From an uncultured Mobiluncus sp. (GTDB lineage: Bacteria; Actinomycetota; Actinomycetes; Actinomycetales; Actinomycetaceae): a stretch of DNA of 64,000 nucleotides. Where the stretch lies: positions 1-64,000 of the forward strand of contig NZ_CAMYBV010000006.1 of assembly GCF_947254095.1 (NCBI RefSeq), in the 5' to 3' direction. Position numbers and translations under genes: made by a program. The notes under the pieces are model-generated. The model ran no database searches. It saw only the letters and a list, made by a program, of their open reading frames with translations, and was not told where the DNA came from. Below, one piece after another: positions 28,063-37,462 of this stretch (positions are counted from its first letter, which is position 1; each line of letters begins with the position of its first letter).

Positions 28063-28947
28063 ATGGATTTGATACTGCAACAGCTGATTAACGGCCTGTC
28101 GCTGGGGAGTATCTATGCGCTCATCGCGTTGGGATACACCATGGTCTACGGCATCATTCAGCTCATCAATTTCGCTCACGGCGACGTCCTGATGGTCGGG
28201 GCCTACGTCGGTTTCGCCGGAATGGTCCTGCTGCACCTCGACCCATTCACCTCCTTGCTGGCGGCAATGATTATCTGCGCAATTCTGGGGATGCTGATTG
28301 AGCGTTTGGCCTATAAGCCGCTGCGCCACTCGACCCGAATTGCCGTGCTGATTACCGCTATCGGTATGTCCCTGCTGATTGAGTACGTAATGATGTACTT
28401 TGTCGGGGCTGAAGCCCGCGCCTACCCCGCCCAAACCGGCTGGCTGGGAGCCAGTTACCGCTTCGGTGGAGTGAGCCTGTCCATGATTCAAATCATCATC
28501 GTGGTGGTTTCCGTGGTCCTGATGATTGTCCTACAGTTCATCATTAAGAAAACCCGCATAGGTAAAGCCATGCGCGCGGTCAGTCAGGACCAAGATGCCG
28601 CCAAACTCATGGGAATCAGCGTGGATAACACGATTTCCTTCACTTTTGCCCTCGGTTCCGCTTTGGCTGGTGCCGCCGGGGTGCTGTGGGGACTGTACTA
28701 CACTTCGATTACCCCGCTAATGGGCATTATGCCAGGCTTGAAAGCCTTTGTGGCCGCTGTTTTAGGCGGTATCGGGTTGATTCCAGGAGCGTTGGTGGGC
28801 GGCTACCTGGTCGGCTTTTTAGAGACGATTGTGAACTCTCTGGGTCTGTCTACATTCCGTGACGCAGCTGTGTTCATGGTGCTGATTATCGTGCTCATCT
28901 TTAAGCCTGCCGGTATCCTCGGCAAGAACGTACAGGAGAAGGTCTGA
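28063..28947 (+). CDS. livH: Branched-chain amino-acid ABC transporter permease LivH
   Basis: The 294-residue polytopic protein begins QQLINGLSLGSIYALIALGYTMVYGIIQLINFAHGD, the diagnostic LivH start, and keeps the later MRAVSQDQDAAKLMGI coupling loop that contacts the ATPases and the FVAAVLGGIGLIPGALVGG segment. It forms half of the translocation pore. It lies in the liv operon, 3 bp before the LivM-LivG fusion. Confidence 0.97.
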   Translation: MDLILQQLINGLSLGSIYALIALGYTMVYGIIQLINFAHGDVLMVGAYVGFAGMVLLHLDPFTSLLAAMIICAILGMLIERLAYKPLRHSTRIAVLITAIGMSLLIEYVMMYFVGAEARAYPAQTGWLGASYRFGGVSLSMIQIIIVVVSVVLMIVLQFIIKKTRIGKAMRAVSQDQDAAKLMGISVDNTISFTFALGSALAGAAGVLWGLYYTSITPLMGIMPGLKAFVAAVLGGIGLIPGALVGGYLVGFLETIVNSLGLSTFRDAAVFMVLIIVLIFKPAGILGKNVQEKV

Positions 28948-28950
28948 ACC

Positions 28951-30831
28951 ATGAAACCTGGAATAAAAAGTATCGTTGTACAAGCCGTCATTCTCGCGGT
29001 GCTTTGGGGGTTGGGATACGCCCTCATCGCGGTGGGGGTCATCGACTCTTACATCTTTAACACTATGGTCACCATCTGCGTGAACATCATCCTGGCGGTG
29101 TCGTTGAACCTCGTCACCGGGTTTACCGGGCAATTCTCTCTGGGCCACGCCGGATTCATGGCGGTAGGAGCCTATTCCACCGGCCTCATCGTCACCGCGA
29201 TTCCTACCTACGGCGGTTTCTTCCTAGGGCTGTTCATCGGCGGACTTTTCGCCGCCGCCATCGGTTTCCTCATCGGTTTGCCGACCCTGCGTCTGAAGGG
29301 CGACTACCTGGCTATCGCCACCCTGGGGCTGGCCGAGATTATCCGCGTACTGCTGTTGAACCTGGAATTTTCCGGCGGGGCTGCCGGGCTGTTCATCCAA
29401 CTGCAGTTCACGGACTGGAACATCCTGTTCATCCTCACGGCGGGCACCATCCTGCTGATTCGTAACTTCCTGAACTCCCGTCACGGTCACTCCTGCATCG
29501 CGGTACGCGAGGACGAAATCGCCGCTGAATCCCTCGGCGTTTACTCCACCCGGATTAAGACCCTGGCTTTCGTGGTCGGTTCTTTCTTTGGAGCCATCGG
29601 GGGCGGCCTGTACATCGGCAACTTCTTCTTTGTGAAGCCGGACCTGTTCAACTTCATGATGTCCATAAACATCCTGGTTATCGTGGTTTTGGGCGGTTTG
29701 GGTTCGCTGACCGGCTCGATCATCGCCGCCATCTTGCTGGCGGTGGTCTCGACCCTGCTCCAACCCTTCCCTGAAATCCGGATGATTCTCTACGCCTTGG
29801 TTTTGGTCATCCTCATGGTGTTCCGTCCTCAGGGTCTGTTGGGCACCAAGGAACTGACCTTTAAAGTTTTTGGCCGGTTGTTCCGCAAGCCAACCGGCGA
29901 GAATAAACCGGAAAATGGCAGTGCCCTGTCTTCTCCCTCAACTGCGAAGACTCCCGTGCAGACACCCCGCGCCGAGGCTAGTGCCGAAACCGGGAAAGAA
30001 CCCGCCACCACCGAGCCCCCGACAGAGGAGCAACGTACTCACGCCATCTTGGACGTGCGCCGCCTGACGCGACACTTCGGTGGCCTCGCCGCACTCACGG
30101 ACGTCGATATGTATCTGCAGCCCGGTGAGCTAATCGGCCTGATTGGGCCCAACGGAGCAGGGAAAACCACCGTTTTCAACCTGCTGACCGGGGTCTATCC
30201 CCCCTCCTCGGGCACCATAGCTTTCCGCCCTGACCCGCAGGGCGAGGACGTCTCTATTGCCGGCAAGAAACCCTTTGTGATTTCTCGCTGCGGCATCGCC
30301 CGCACTTTCCAAAATATCCGCTTGTTCAAGGACCTCACGGTGTTGGACAACGTGGTTTTCGCCATGGAACAGAGGGAAAAGTATTCCCTCCTGGCGTCCT
30401 TTTTCCATCTGCCGTCCTGGTCCAAGTCGCGTCAGCGCGTCTACGAAGAGTCTATGCAGCTACTGCAGATGATGGACCTCGCTGAAAAAGCCGATGAATC
30501 CGCTCGGAACCTGTCCTACGGTGAACAGCGCCACCTGGAGATTGCTCGCGCCCTAGCGACTAACCCGCAGCTGCTGCTGCTGGACGAGCCGGCGGCGGGA
30601 ATGAACCCGGCCGAAACCGCCCAGCTGACCGAGTTAATTGAGATGCTGCGCCAACGCTATCACCTCACCATCTTGCTCATTGAACACGATATGTCTCTGG
30701 TGATGACCATCTGTGAGCGCCTCTACGTGCTCGATCACGGCGTGGTCATCGCTTCCGGCACGCCTCAGGAAGTTCGTAACAATCCGAAGGTTATCGAGGC
30801 CTATCTGGGCCAGGAGGTGGAAAATGTTTGA
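28951..30831 (+). CDS. livM/livG: LivM-LivG fusion: permease joined to ATP-binding subunit
   Basis: The 626-residue protein fuses two subunits that are usually separate. Residues 1 to about 310 are a LivM permease (LNLVTGFTGQFSLGHAGFMAVGAY, then GDYLAIATLGLAEIIR). A Pro/Thr/Glu-rich linker spans about 315-360. The rest is a LivG ATPase: Walker A GPNGAGKTT near 399, signature LSYGEQ, Walker B LLLLDEPAAGMNP and the H-loop His in IEHDMSLV. The fusion fixes one pore half to one nucleotide-binding domain. Its stop overlaps the livF start by 8 bases. Confidence 0.95.
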   Translation: MKPGIKSIVVQAVILAVLWGLGYALIAVGVIDSYIFNTMVTICVNIILAVSLNLVTGFTGQFSLGHAGFMAVGAYSTGLIVTAIPTYGGFFLGLFIGGLFAAAIGFLIGLPTLRLKGDYLAIATLGLAEIIRVLLLNLEFSGGAAGLFIQLQFTDWNILFILTAGTILLIRNFLNSRHGHSCIAVREDEIAAESLGVYSTRIKTLAFVVGSFFGAIGGGLYIGNFFFVKPDLFNFMMSINILVIVVLGGLGSLTGSIIAAILLAVVSTLLQPFPEIRMILYALVLVILMVFRPQGLLGTKELTFKVFGRLFRKPTGENKPENGSALSSPSTAKTPVQTPRAEASAETGKEPATTEPPTEEQRTHAILDVRRLTRHFGGLAALTDVDMYLQPGELIGLIGPNGAGKTTVFNLLTGVYPPSSGTIAFRPDPQGEDVSIAGKKPFVISRCGIARTFQNIRLFKDLTVLDNVVFAMEQREKYSLLASFFHLPSWSKSRQRVYEESMQLLQMMDLAEKADESARNLSYGEQRHLEIARALATNPQLLLLDEPAAGMNPAETAQLTELIEMLRQRYHLTILLIEHDMSLVMTICERLYVLDHGVVIASGTPQEVRNNPKVIEAYLGQEVENV

Positions 30832-31528
30832 GATCAAAGACCTCAAGGTTTCCTTCGGCGGCATCCAGGCTCTCAAGGGCATTTCCCTGCGCGTGGAAGA
30901 AGGCGAAATCGTCACTCTGATTGGCGCCAACGGAGCCGGTAAAACCACGACGCTGCGTACCTCCTCCGGTCTGGAACGTCCTCTGGAAGGCTCGATTTGG
31001 CTCGACGGCAAGGAAATCACCAAGTCCCCGCCGCGTTCGCGAGTACGTCACGGCTTGGTTCACGTCCCCGAGGGCCGTCGGGTGTTCCCCGGAATGACCG
31101 TGATGGAAAACCTCGACTTGGGTGCCTACATGCGCAAAGACCGGAGCGGTACCGCCGCGGACCTGAAAATGGTTTTTGAGCGGTTCCCAGTTTTGGCTGA
31201 CCGGAAAAATCAGCTGGCGGGGACCTTGAGCGGCGGCGAACAGCAGATGCTCGCTATGGGCCGCGGGCTGATGGCCAAACCGCGAGTACTGCTCTTGGAC
31301 GAACCGTCTATGGGCTTGGCTCCGCTGTTTGTCCAAGAAATTTTTGACATCATCGTCAAGATTCAAGAAATGGGAACTACGATTTTATTAGTCGAGCAAA
31401 ACGCCAACATGGCTTTGCAGATTGCCTCACGCGCCTACGTGATGGAAACCGGCAAGATTGTGTTGCAAGGCGATGCCGCAGAGTTGCTAACTAGTGACGA
31501 AGTTAAGCATGCCTACCTAGGAGGATAA
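30824..31528 (+). CDS. livF: Branched-chain amino-acid ABC transporter ATPase LivF
   Basis: The start is the ATG at 30824, inside the end of livMG and preceded by GGAGGTGG; a frame opening at 30713 is spurious. The 234-residue ATPase has Walker A GANGAGKTT near 37, the Q-loop, signature LSGGEQQMLAMGR, Walker B VLLLDEPSMGLAP and the H-loop in VEQNANMAL. It pairs with the LivG half of the fusion to power uptake. Confidence 0.97.
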   Translation: MFEIKDLKVSFGGIQALKGISLRVEEGEIVTLIGANGAGKTTTLRTSSGLERPLEGSIWLDGKEITKSPPRSRVRHGLVHVPEGRRVFPGMTVMENLDLGAYMRKDRSGTAADLKMVFERFPVLADRKNQLAGTLSGGEQQMLAMGRGLMAKPRVLLLDEPSMGLAPLFVQEIFDIIVKIQEMGTTILLVEQNANMALQIASRAYVMETGKIVLQGDAAELLTSDEVKHAYLGG

Positions 31529-31530
31529 CC

Positions 31531-32169
31531 ATGTTTGTGAAATGGCGAATGACAGCCAACCCTTTTACCATCGATTCGGGCGTCACCGTACCCGATGCCA
31601 TCGAACTGATGCAGACACACAACATCACGAAGCTACCGGTATTGCGTGACGGCAAACTGTGCGGCGTCGTTTCGCAGTCGGACATCAACCGGGCCTTGCC
31701 CTCTGACGCGACTTCCCTGTCTTTTGGCGAAGTGGCCTACCTGTTGTCCAAACTGAAAATCTATAAGATTATGCAAAAGAATCCCCCCACCATCTCGGCC
31801 GATGCCATGCTGGAGGAGGCCGCCATCGTCATGCGCGACTCGAAAGTCGAGATTCTGCCGGTCATGGACGAGGACAAGGTCGTCGGGGTCATTACCGAAT
31901 CTGACGTCCTCGATGCCTTTATCGACATTAACGGGGCTCGTGAGCCCGGAACCCGCCTGGTCATTGAAGCTGACGACCAGCCCGGGGTGATGAGCCGCCT
32001 AGCGCGGGTCACCGGGGAACTCGAGACCAACATCACCCATATTGCGGTGTACCGCACCGGGATGGAGAGTTCTTTCGTGCTTTTGGGCGTGAACACCGTA
32101 AATACCACCGACCTGGAAGAGGCGTTCACTAAGGCCGGATTCCAGGTGCGTTACGTCCTCAGACGCTGA
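31531..32169 (+). CDS. CBS-pair and ACT domain protein in the liv operon
   Basis: The 212-residue protein has two CBS repeats (about 1-130: DAIELMQTHNITKLPVLRDGKLCGVVSQSD and DSKVEILPVMDEDKVVGVITESD) followed by an ACT domain (about 137-212: RLVIEADDQPGVMSRLARVTGELETNITHI). CBS pairs sense adenosyl ligands and ACT domains bind amino acids. The gene starts 2 bp after livF behind AGGAGG, so it is made together with the transporter. A role in sensing intracellular branched-chain amino acid or energy state is inferred. It resembles AcuB-like proteins. Confidence 0.88.
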   Translation: MFVKWRMTANPFTIDSGVTVPDAIELMQTHNITKLPVLRDGKLCGVVSQSDINRALPSDATSLSFGEVAYLLSKLKIYKIMQKNPPTISADAMLEEAAIVMRDSKVEILPVMDEDKVVGVITESDVLDAFIDINGAREPGTRLVIEADDQPGVMSRLARVTGELETNITHIAVYRTGMESSFVLLGVNTVNTTDLEEAFTKAGFQVRYVLRR

Positions 32170-32193
32170 AGCGTCGTTCATCTCCAAAAATCT

Positions 32194-32229
32194 CCCTACC
32201 CCGTCATTGCCTTTCTTGGCGGGGTAGGG
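32194..32229 (+). terminator. Terminator of the liv operon
   Basis: CCCTACCCCG (32194-32203) and CGGGGTAGGG (32220-32229) form a perfect 10-bp stem followed by TCTTGTTC, 24 nt after the CBS-ACT stop codon. Confidence 0.8.
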
Positions 32230-32295
32230 TCTTGTTCACAAGTTCGGGGGTGCCTGTATCTGGGGCCGGATTGCCACTGGGGTGGTTCCCCGTGG

Positions 32296-33201
32296 TTACC
32301 TGACGATGATTCCCTGCGGCGCCACCGGCAATTCTCGCGGTTTCCAGCCCAGGTGTTCGAGGTCTTGGCGGGTGGCAGGGTCCAGATGGTCGAAAACTAT
32401 CACGGTGGGCCCGGCACCACTGATGGCGGCGGGAGCGCCCGCAGCCCGCAGTCGGTCTACTAATTCCAGAGACTGGGGCATACCCTCACGGCGATATTCC
32501 TGATGCAGCCGATCCTCGGTAGCGAAAAACAGCAGTTCGGGATATTTCGCCAAGGCCAGGGGCAGCAGCGCAGCGCGTCCGGCGTTGAAAGCCGCGTCCC
32601 GATGTGGAACCGACTCGGGTAACAGCCCGCGTGCCTTGGAGGTGGCGAGTTCAAATTCCGGAATCAGCACAGTGAGTTGCACTTGTGGGGAAACCTCGAA
32701 ATGCTGCGCATAGGCTCGCGGCGTACTCCGGTCCACACTCGGTTCCATCCAGCCCACCACGGCGCCCCCGTACACTGCCGGGGCGGCGTTGTCAGGGTGG
32801 CCTTCCATCTGGACCGCGAGTTGAAAAATAGCATCGGTATCCAAGACTCCTGGCTCCAGCAAAGCCCCGGCAGCGGCCAATCCGGAAACAAGTGCCGCGG
32901 ACGATGAACCCAGCCCGCGGCCGTGCGGAACCCGGTTCACGCAATGCATCTCGATCCCAATCTGAGAGGCCCCCACAGATTCCAACCCGGCTCGCAGAGC
33001 CTGCACGACCATGTTGGTTTCATCCTCCGGTACTTTGCCGGCACCTTCGCCTTCTACAGTGACGTGAGTCGCTCCGGTGGTGGCCCGCACGCTGACTTCA
33101 TCGCGCAGTTCCAAGGCGAGCCCCAAAGCGTCAAATCCCGGCCCCAGATTGGCCGAAGAGGCAGGCACGCTGACCGTTACTTCGTCACGCACAAAATTCA
33201 T
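32296..33201 (-). CDS. thrB: Homoserine kinase
   Basis: The 301-residue GHMP kinase has the N-terminal VPASSANLGPGFDALGLAL strand, the ATP-binding VPHGRGLGSSSAALVSGL loop and the C-terminal GAPAAISGAGPTVIVF motif. It phosphorylates homoserine for threonine synthase. The ATG has AAGGAA upstream and lies 69 bp after thrC. It is the last gene of the argS-lysA-hom-thrC-thrB set and converges on the liv operon terminator region. Confidence 0.97.
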   Translation of the reverse strand: MNFVRDEVTVSVPASSANLGPGFDALGLALELRDEVSVRATTGATHVTVEGEGAGKVPEDETNMVVQALRAGLESVGASQIGIEMHCVNRVPHGRGLGSSSAALVSGLAAAGALLEPGVLDTDAIFQLAVQMEGHPDNAAPAVYGGAVVGWMEPSVDRSTPRAYAQHFEVSPQVQLTVLIPEFELATSKARGLLPESVPHRDAAFNAGRAALLPLALAKYPELLFFATEDRLHQEYRREGMPQSLELVDRLRAAGAPAAISGAGPTVIVFDHLDPATRQDLEHLGWKPRELPVAPQGIIVR

Positions 33202-33270
33202 GGCAATTCCTTAAGTTCGGTGGTCTTGCGCCCAGTCTGTAACAACACCGGCCCGGAGGGGACGGTACTG

Positions 33271-34410
33271 TTACAGGCCAAGTTCCCGTACTGCGGCCTG
33301 CAGGCTGGGTTCGATTACGGACGGAGTCACGTTGCCTTTCGCTTCCATCGCGGTAGCGGTGTCTTTCAAACCGTTACCGGTCAAGGTACAGGCAATCCGC
33401 ACTCCTCCAGGTACTTTGCCCTGCTCGGCCAACGCCAACAGACCCGCTATCGGGGCAGCGCTGGCCGGCTCACAAAACACTCCGACTTCCGCGGCGATAA
33501 TGGACTGGGCCTGCATAATGGCTGCGTCGCTGACAGCGGTAATCAACCCGCCGGAGTCGTCACGAGCGGCGGTGGCATAGTCCCAAGACGCGGGGTTGCC
33601 AATCCGGATTGCAGTAGCGATGGTTTCGGGGTTCTCGATGGGGTGCCCCGCCACGAAAGGCGCGGCTCCGGTGGCTTGAATCCCCCACATTCGAGGCAAC
33701 TTGGTGGTTTGCGGCTTCAATTTCAGCGCTGAATCCTCAATTGAAGAAGCAACTTTCCGTCCGAAATACTCGTTATATCCCATCCAATAGGCGCTGATAT
33801 TTCCGGCGTTACCCACCGGCAGGCAGTGAATATCCGGAGCATCGCCCAAGGCGTCACAGATTTCAAAAGCGGCGGTCTTTTGTCCCTGCAGACGGTAGGG
33901 GTTAATCGAGTTGACCAAATCTACCGGGTACTTTTCCGTCAGTTCCCGGGTGATTCGCAAGCAGTCGTCAAAGTTTCCGTCCACGGCGATAAGCTTGGCT
34001 CCGTGCATCACGGCCTGAGTCAGCTTGCCCAGAGCAATCTTTCCGGCTGGCAAAATGACCGCGCATCCCACTCCTGCCGCGACTGAATAAGCAGCCGCGG
34101 AAGCTGAGGTGTTGCCGGTAGAAGCGCAGGCCACCATCCGGGTGCCTGCCGCCTTCACTTTCGTCATGGCCATAGTCATGCCCCGGTCTTTGAACGAACC
34201 GGTGGGGTTGGCGCCCTCAAACTTCACATAAACTTCGGTACCGGTGGTGTCTACGCCGGCTTTTTCACTCAAAGCGCCGATACGATGTTCCACGCGGCGC
34301 GCCCGAATCAAGGGGGTATTGCCCTCAAACAGGGTCACAACGGGGTCGCCTGGTTCCAAGGGAAGTCGATTCCGGTATTCTTCCAGCAGACCGCTCCACA
34401 TCTGTGCCAT
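33271..34410 (-). CDS. thrC: Threonine synthase
   Basis: The start is moved to ATG 34410 (MAQMWSGLLEEYRNRL), which has AAGGAGC upstream; the extra 14 residues of the longer frame include the hairpin region. The 379-residue PLP enzyme has the cofactor Lys in PTGSFKDRGMT, the ASTGNTSASAAAY loop and the late LTGNGLKD motif. It converts O-phosphohomoserine to threonine. A strong stem-loop separates it from hom. Confidence 0.96.
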   Translation of the reverse strand: MAQMWSGLLEEYRNRLPLEPGDPVVTLFEGNTPLIRARRVEHRIGALSEKAGVDTTGTEVYVKFEGANPTGSFKDRGMTMAMTKVKAAGTRMVACASTGNTSASAAAYSVAAGVGCAVILPAGKIALGKLTQAVMHGAKLIAVDGNFDDCLRITRELTEKYPVDLVNSINPYRLQGQKTAAFEICDALGDAPDIHCLPVGNAGNISAYWMGYNEYFGRKVASSIEDSALKLKPQTTKLPRMWGIQATGAAPFVAGHPIENPETIATAIRIGNPASWDYATAARDDSGGLITAVSDAAIMQAQSIIAAEVGVFCEPASAAPIAGLLALAEQGKVPGGVRIACTLTGNGLKDTATAMEAKGNVTPSVIEPSLQAAVRELGL

Positions 34411-34441
34411 GTTTTGGTTGCTCCTTATTCGCGGTTCCGAT

Positions 34442-34496
34442 AACCTCAACAATTTTTCGCCATCGGCTGTGCCGGTGTCACGAAAAATTCGAGGTT
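34442..34496 (-). other. Long stem-loop between hom and thrC
   Basis: Left arm AACCTC-N3-AATTTTTCG (34442-34459) pairs with CGAAAAATT-N1-GAGGTT (34481-34496), and the loop itself pairs further (CATCGGC with GCCGGTG). It begins 1 nt after the hom stop and ends 31 nt before the thrC start. No U-run follows, so I read it as an intercistronic control or processing structure rather than a terminator. Confidence 0.65.
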
Positions 34497-34497
34497 C

Positions 34498-35802
34498 TCA
34501 TTGGTCTTCCTCAATGGACATCTCTGAGGCGATTTTATGCACTAATGGTGATTTCGCCAAAGCGGCGATAATCCCATCATGCTTAGAATTCTGTGCCAGA
34601 TGGGTCGAAATGACCAACGTCGCTTCATCGGGTGCGGTCTCGGTCGGTGGCTGGGTCAAAGACGCGATAGAGACTTCCCCAGCGGCAAAGATTTTGGCGA
34701 TTTCCGCCAGCATCCCAATCCGGTCGGCTACCTGCAAACGTATCTGACGGCAGGTTTCCACCCGTCCCGGGTCGCAAATCGGCAGGTCCGCATACACGCT
34801 CTCGCGAGGGGCATGCCCTCCGGAGACCAGGTGGTTAGCTCCTGCCACCACATCAGAAAGTACCGCGGAGGCAGTAGGAGCTCCGCCTGCGCCCGCCCCA
34901 TAAAACATGAGCCGGCCGGCAAACTCGGTTTCCAAAACTATGGCGTTGTAGGGTCCGGTGATGCCCGCCAGTGGGTGGCTCTTTGGCACCAGGGTCGGTT
35001 CCACGCCGAGGGCGATTTGTTCCTCTCCATCAACGGTGACCCTTTGGGCGCGAGCCAACAGTTTCACCGCGTACCCGGACTCTGTAGCCTGTCGAATGTC
35101 CGAGGCGCTTACCTCGGTAATTCCCTTCACCGGGACATCTTCTAGGTTCACCCGGGTGTGGAAAGCCAGAGAGGCCAAGATAGCGCACTTGGCTGCCGCA
35201 TCGTGACCGCCTACGTCAGCCGTGGGATCCGCCTCGGCATAGCCGAGCTCTTGAGCCTGGTGCAGGGCCTGTTCATAAGACCAGCCCTGGGTGGTCATCT
35301 GGTCGAGAATGTAGTTGGTGGTGCCGTTGACGATACCCAGAACTTTGTTGATTCGGTCCCCGGTCAAGGATTCCCGCAGTCCATAAACCACGGGAACCGC
35401 CCCTGCCACCGCGGCTTCAAAGTACAGGTTCGCGTCGGTTTTAGCGGCGGCCTCGTACAGGTCCGGGCCGTATTGCGCGAGCACCGCTTTGTTGCCGGTC
35501 ACCACGGTTTTGCCCGCTTTTAGAGTTTTCAACATGGCACTGCGAGCCGGTTCCAGGCCTCCCATTAGTTCGATGACCAGGTCGGCGGAGTCAATCACCG
35601 CGTCAATATCGGTGGTCAACAGATTTTGGTCCAAGCCCTCCCGAGCCTTGCTGGTGTCGCGGACTGCAACGCCGCTGAGCACCAGGTTCGCTCCCGCCCG
35701 AGCCGCAAGTTCCTGCTGTTGGTCACGCAAAATGCGCGCGACTTGCAGCCCCACCGTGCCAGCACCCAGCAGTCCAATCTTGACGTCTTGCTTTTGCGCC
35801 AT
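34498..35802 (-). CDS. hom: Homoserine dehydrogenase
   Basis: I favour the ATG at 35802 (MAQKQDVKIGLLGAGTVG), preceded by AAAGGGA, over an ATG 24 nt upstream that abuts the lysA stop without a binding site. The 434-residue protein has the NAD(P) motif GLLGAGTVG, the catalytic region (GIVNGTTNYILDQM, then ADPTADVGGHDAAAK) and a C-terminal ACT domain (RLQVADRIGMLAEIAKIFA) for threonine feedback. It reduces aspartate semialdehyde to homoserine. Confidence 0.95.
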   Translation of the reverse strand: MAQKQDVKIGLLGAGTVGLQVARILRDQQQELAARAGANLVLSGVAVRDTSKAREGLDQNLLTTDIDAVIDSADLVIELMGGLEPARSAMLKTLKAGKTVVTGNKAVLAQYGPDLYEAAAKTDANLYFEAAVAGAVPVVYGLRESLTGDRINKVLGIVNGTTNYILDQMTTQGWSYEQALHQAQELGYAEADPTADVGGHDAAAKCAILASLAFHTRVNLEDVPVKGITEVSASDIRQATESGYAVKLLARAQRVTVDGEEQIALGVEPTLVPKSHPLAGITGPYNAIVLETEFAGRLMFYGAGAGGAPTASAVLSDVVAGANHLVSGGHAPRESVYADLPICDPGRVETCRQIRLQVADRIGMLAEIAKIFAAGEVSIASLTQPPTETAPDEATLVISTHLAQNSKHDGIIAALAKSPLVHKIASEMSIEEDQ

Positions 35803-35826
35803 CGTTGTTTCCCTTTCGGTGTCCAT

Positions 35827-37413
35827 TTACACGTTCACTGTATCAGCAGACCGAGTGTCTAAAATTTTGCGGTACTCTGGGTCAAAATGAGCCAGCATCG
35901 CCTCGACAGTTTCCGGCTCCAAGAGCCATTTTGTAATGACCGTTCCAGTATTGTCTTGATTGACCCCCAGCACTCCCGGGCGCGTAAACCAGTTATAGTT
36001 CGAGCTCATGGCCCACCCATAGGCTCCTGTAGCTGGTACCGCCAGCAGGTCGCCCTCGGTCAAGTCTGTTGGCAAAGCCACGTCTTTAACCACAATGTCA
36101 CCCGATTCACAGTGGGAACCCACCACGCGGCAGGCTGCCAGCGGTGCCGTCGAACGTCGGTTGGCCAAAGCAATTGTGTAGTTGGCGCCATACAGAGCGG
36201 GACGGATATTGTCGCTCATCCCGCCGTCTATCGACACGTAGCGACGATAGCGGAAGTTACCGTCTCGACCTTGGGCCACTGGCTGATCCTTGATATTGAC
36301 CACTCGGTACAAAGTAATGGTGCTGGGGCCAGCAATAGCCCGTCCTGGTTCCACCGAAACCCGCGGGAAAGGCTGTTCTAACTCATCGCAGGTATTTTGT
36401 ATCACTTGGTACAGTCCGGCAGCGAAGTCGGCGGCACTTGGCGCGGGATTATCGGCAGAGGTATAGGCGATGCCGTAACCGCCCCCCAGGTCAATTTCTG
36501 GAATGAGATAACCGGTGGTTTGCTTCACCAGAGACCGAAATTCCAGAATTTTCCGAGCCGCGGCACAAAAACCGTCAAGATTGACTATCTGGGAGCCGAT
36601 GTGAGAATGCAGACCGCTCAGCTCCAAACGCTCGTCAGCCAAAATGGACTGCACCACGCGCAGGGCCGGAGAATCGGAGGCGGATGCTGCATAGCGGGAA
36701 GAACCGGCGGCGTCAGTCGGTTCAAAACCGTGAGCCCCGGGTGTGAGGGACAGCCCGAACTTTTGGTCTTCGTGGGCGGTAGCAATAAATTCGTGACCGC
36801 CGGCGTGAACTCCCGTGGTAATCCGCACCATCAGCGGCACCCGGCTTTGGGGCGCCGAATCGTCCAAGATGCGCTGAATCCGCCGGACTTCGGCGGGGGA
36901 ATCAACGATAATCCGCCCCAGGCGCGCCTCGATTGCTCGACGCAGCAGCTCGGGGGATTTTCCGTTCCCGTGCAAACCAATCAAACTCGGTTTACAACCC
37001 GAAGCCAGCGCCAACGCCATTTCTCCGGCTGAAGCCGTATCCAAACCGAGTCCTGCCCCAGCCGCCAAGCGGGCTATTTCCACACATAGGAAGGCTTTTC
37101 CGGCATAATGTACCTGCACCTCATGCTCACCAAACGCTGCGGTGAAAGCCTCACGAAAAGCCTTGAGACGGGCTCGAAAATCCGCCATGTCCAGCACAAA
37201 AATCGGGGTTTGTCCGCCCCGACCTGCCGCCTGCGGAGCCTGACTCAACAGCTCGCTGAGGCCTCGCCCGTGCAGAGTCATTTCTCCCTGCGAGCCGCGC
37301 TTGAGCCCACTGGGCCACAAATCAGGGCTCGTCTGGGGGTCTGGGGCAGCCCAATTTTCCAAATCAGGCTCCCCAGGATGCAAACGTGCCGGGTCATCAG
37401 CCGCCAAATCCAC
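35827..37413 (-). CDS. lysA: Diaminopimelate decarboxylase
   Basis: The start is GTG 37413 (VDLAADDPARLHPGEPD) with TAAGGAAGG upstream; the 37-residue longer frame overlaps no known domain. The 528-residue protein has the PLP Lys in VHYAGKAFLCVEIA, substrate residues in LHSHIGSQI and EIDLGGGYGIAY, and SHCESGDI near the C-terminus. It makes lysine from meso-diaminopimelate. It is somewhat longer than typical LysA because of about 45 N-terminal residues. The stop TAA directly touches the upstream hom ATG. Confidence 0.94.
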   Translation of the reverse strand: MDLAADDPARLHPGEPDLENWAAPDPQTSPDLWPSGLKRGSQGEMTLHGRGLSELLSQAPQAAGRGGQTPIFVLDMADFRARLKAFREAFTAAFGEHEVQVHYAGKAFLCVEIARLAAGAGLGLDTASAGEMALALASGCKPSLIGLHGNGKSPELLRRAIEARLGRIIVDSPAEVRRIQRILDDSAPQSRVPLMVRITTGVHAGGHEFIATAHEDQKFGLSLTPGAHGFEPTDAAGSSRYAASASDSPALRVVQSILADERLELSGLHSHIGSQIVNLDGFCAAARKILEFRSLVKQTTGYLIPEIDLGGGYGIAYTSADNPAPSAADFAAGLYQVIQNTCDELEQPFPRVSVEPGRAIAGPSTITLYRVVNIKDQPVAQGRDGNFRYRRYVSIDGGMSDNIRPALYGANYTIALANRRSTAPLAACRVVGSHCESGDIVVKDVALPTDLTEGDLLAVPATGAYGWAMSSNYNWFTRPGVLGVNQDNTGTVITKWLLEPETVEAMLAHFDPEYRKILDTRSADTVNV

Positions 37414-37462
37414 CGTCAGTTCCTTCCTTACGTGGCGCGGCTTTCTCGAAGAACGGTGCCGC

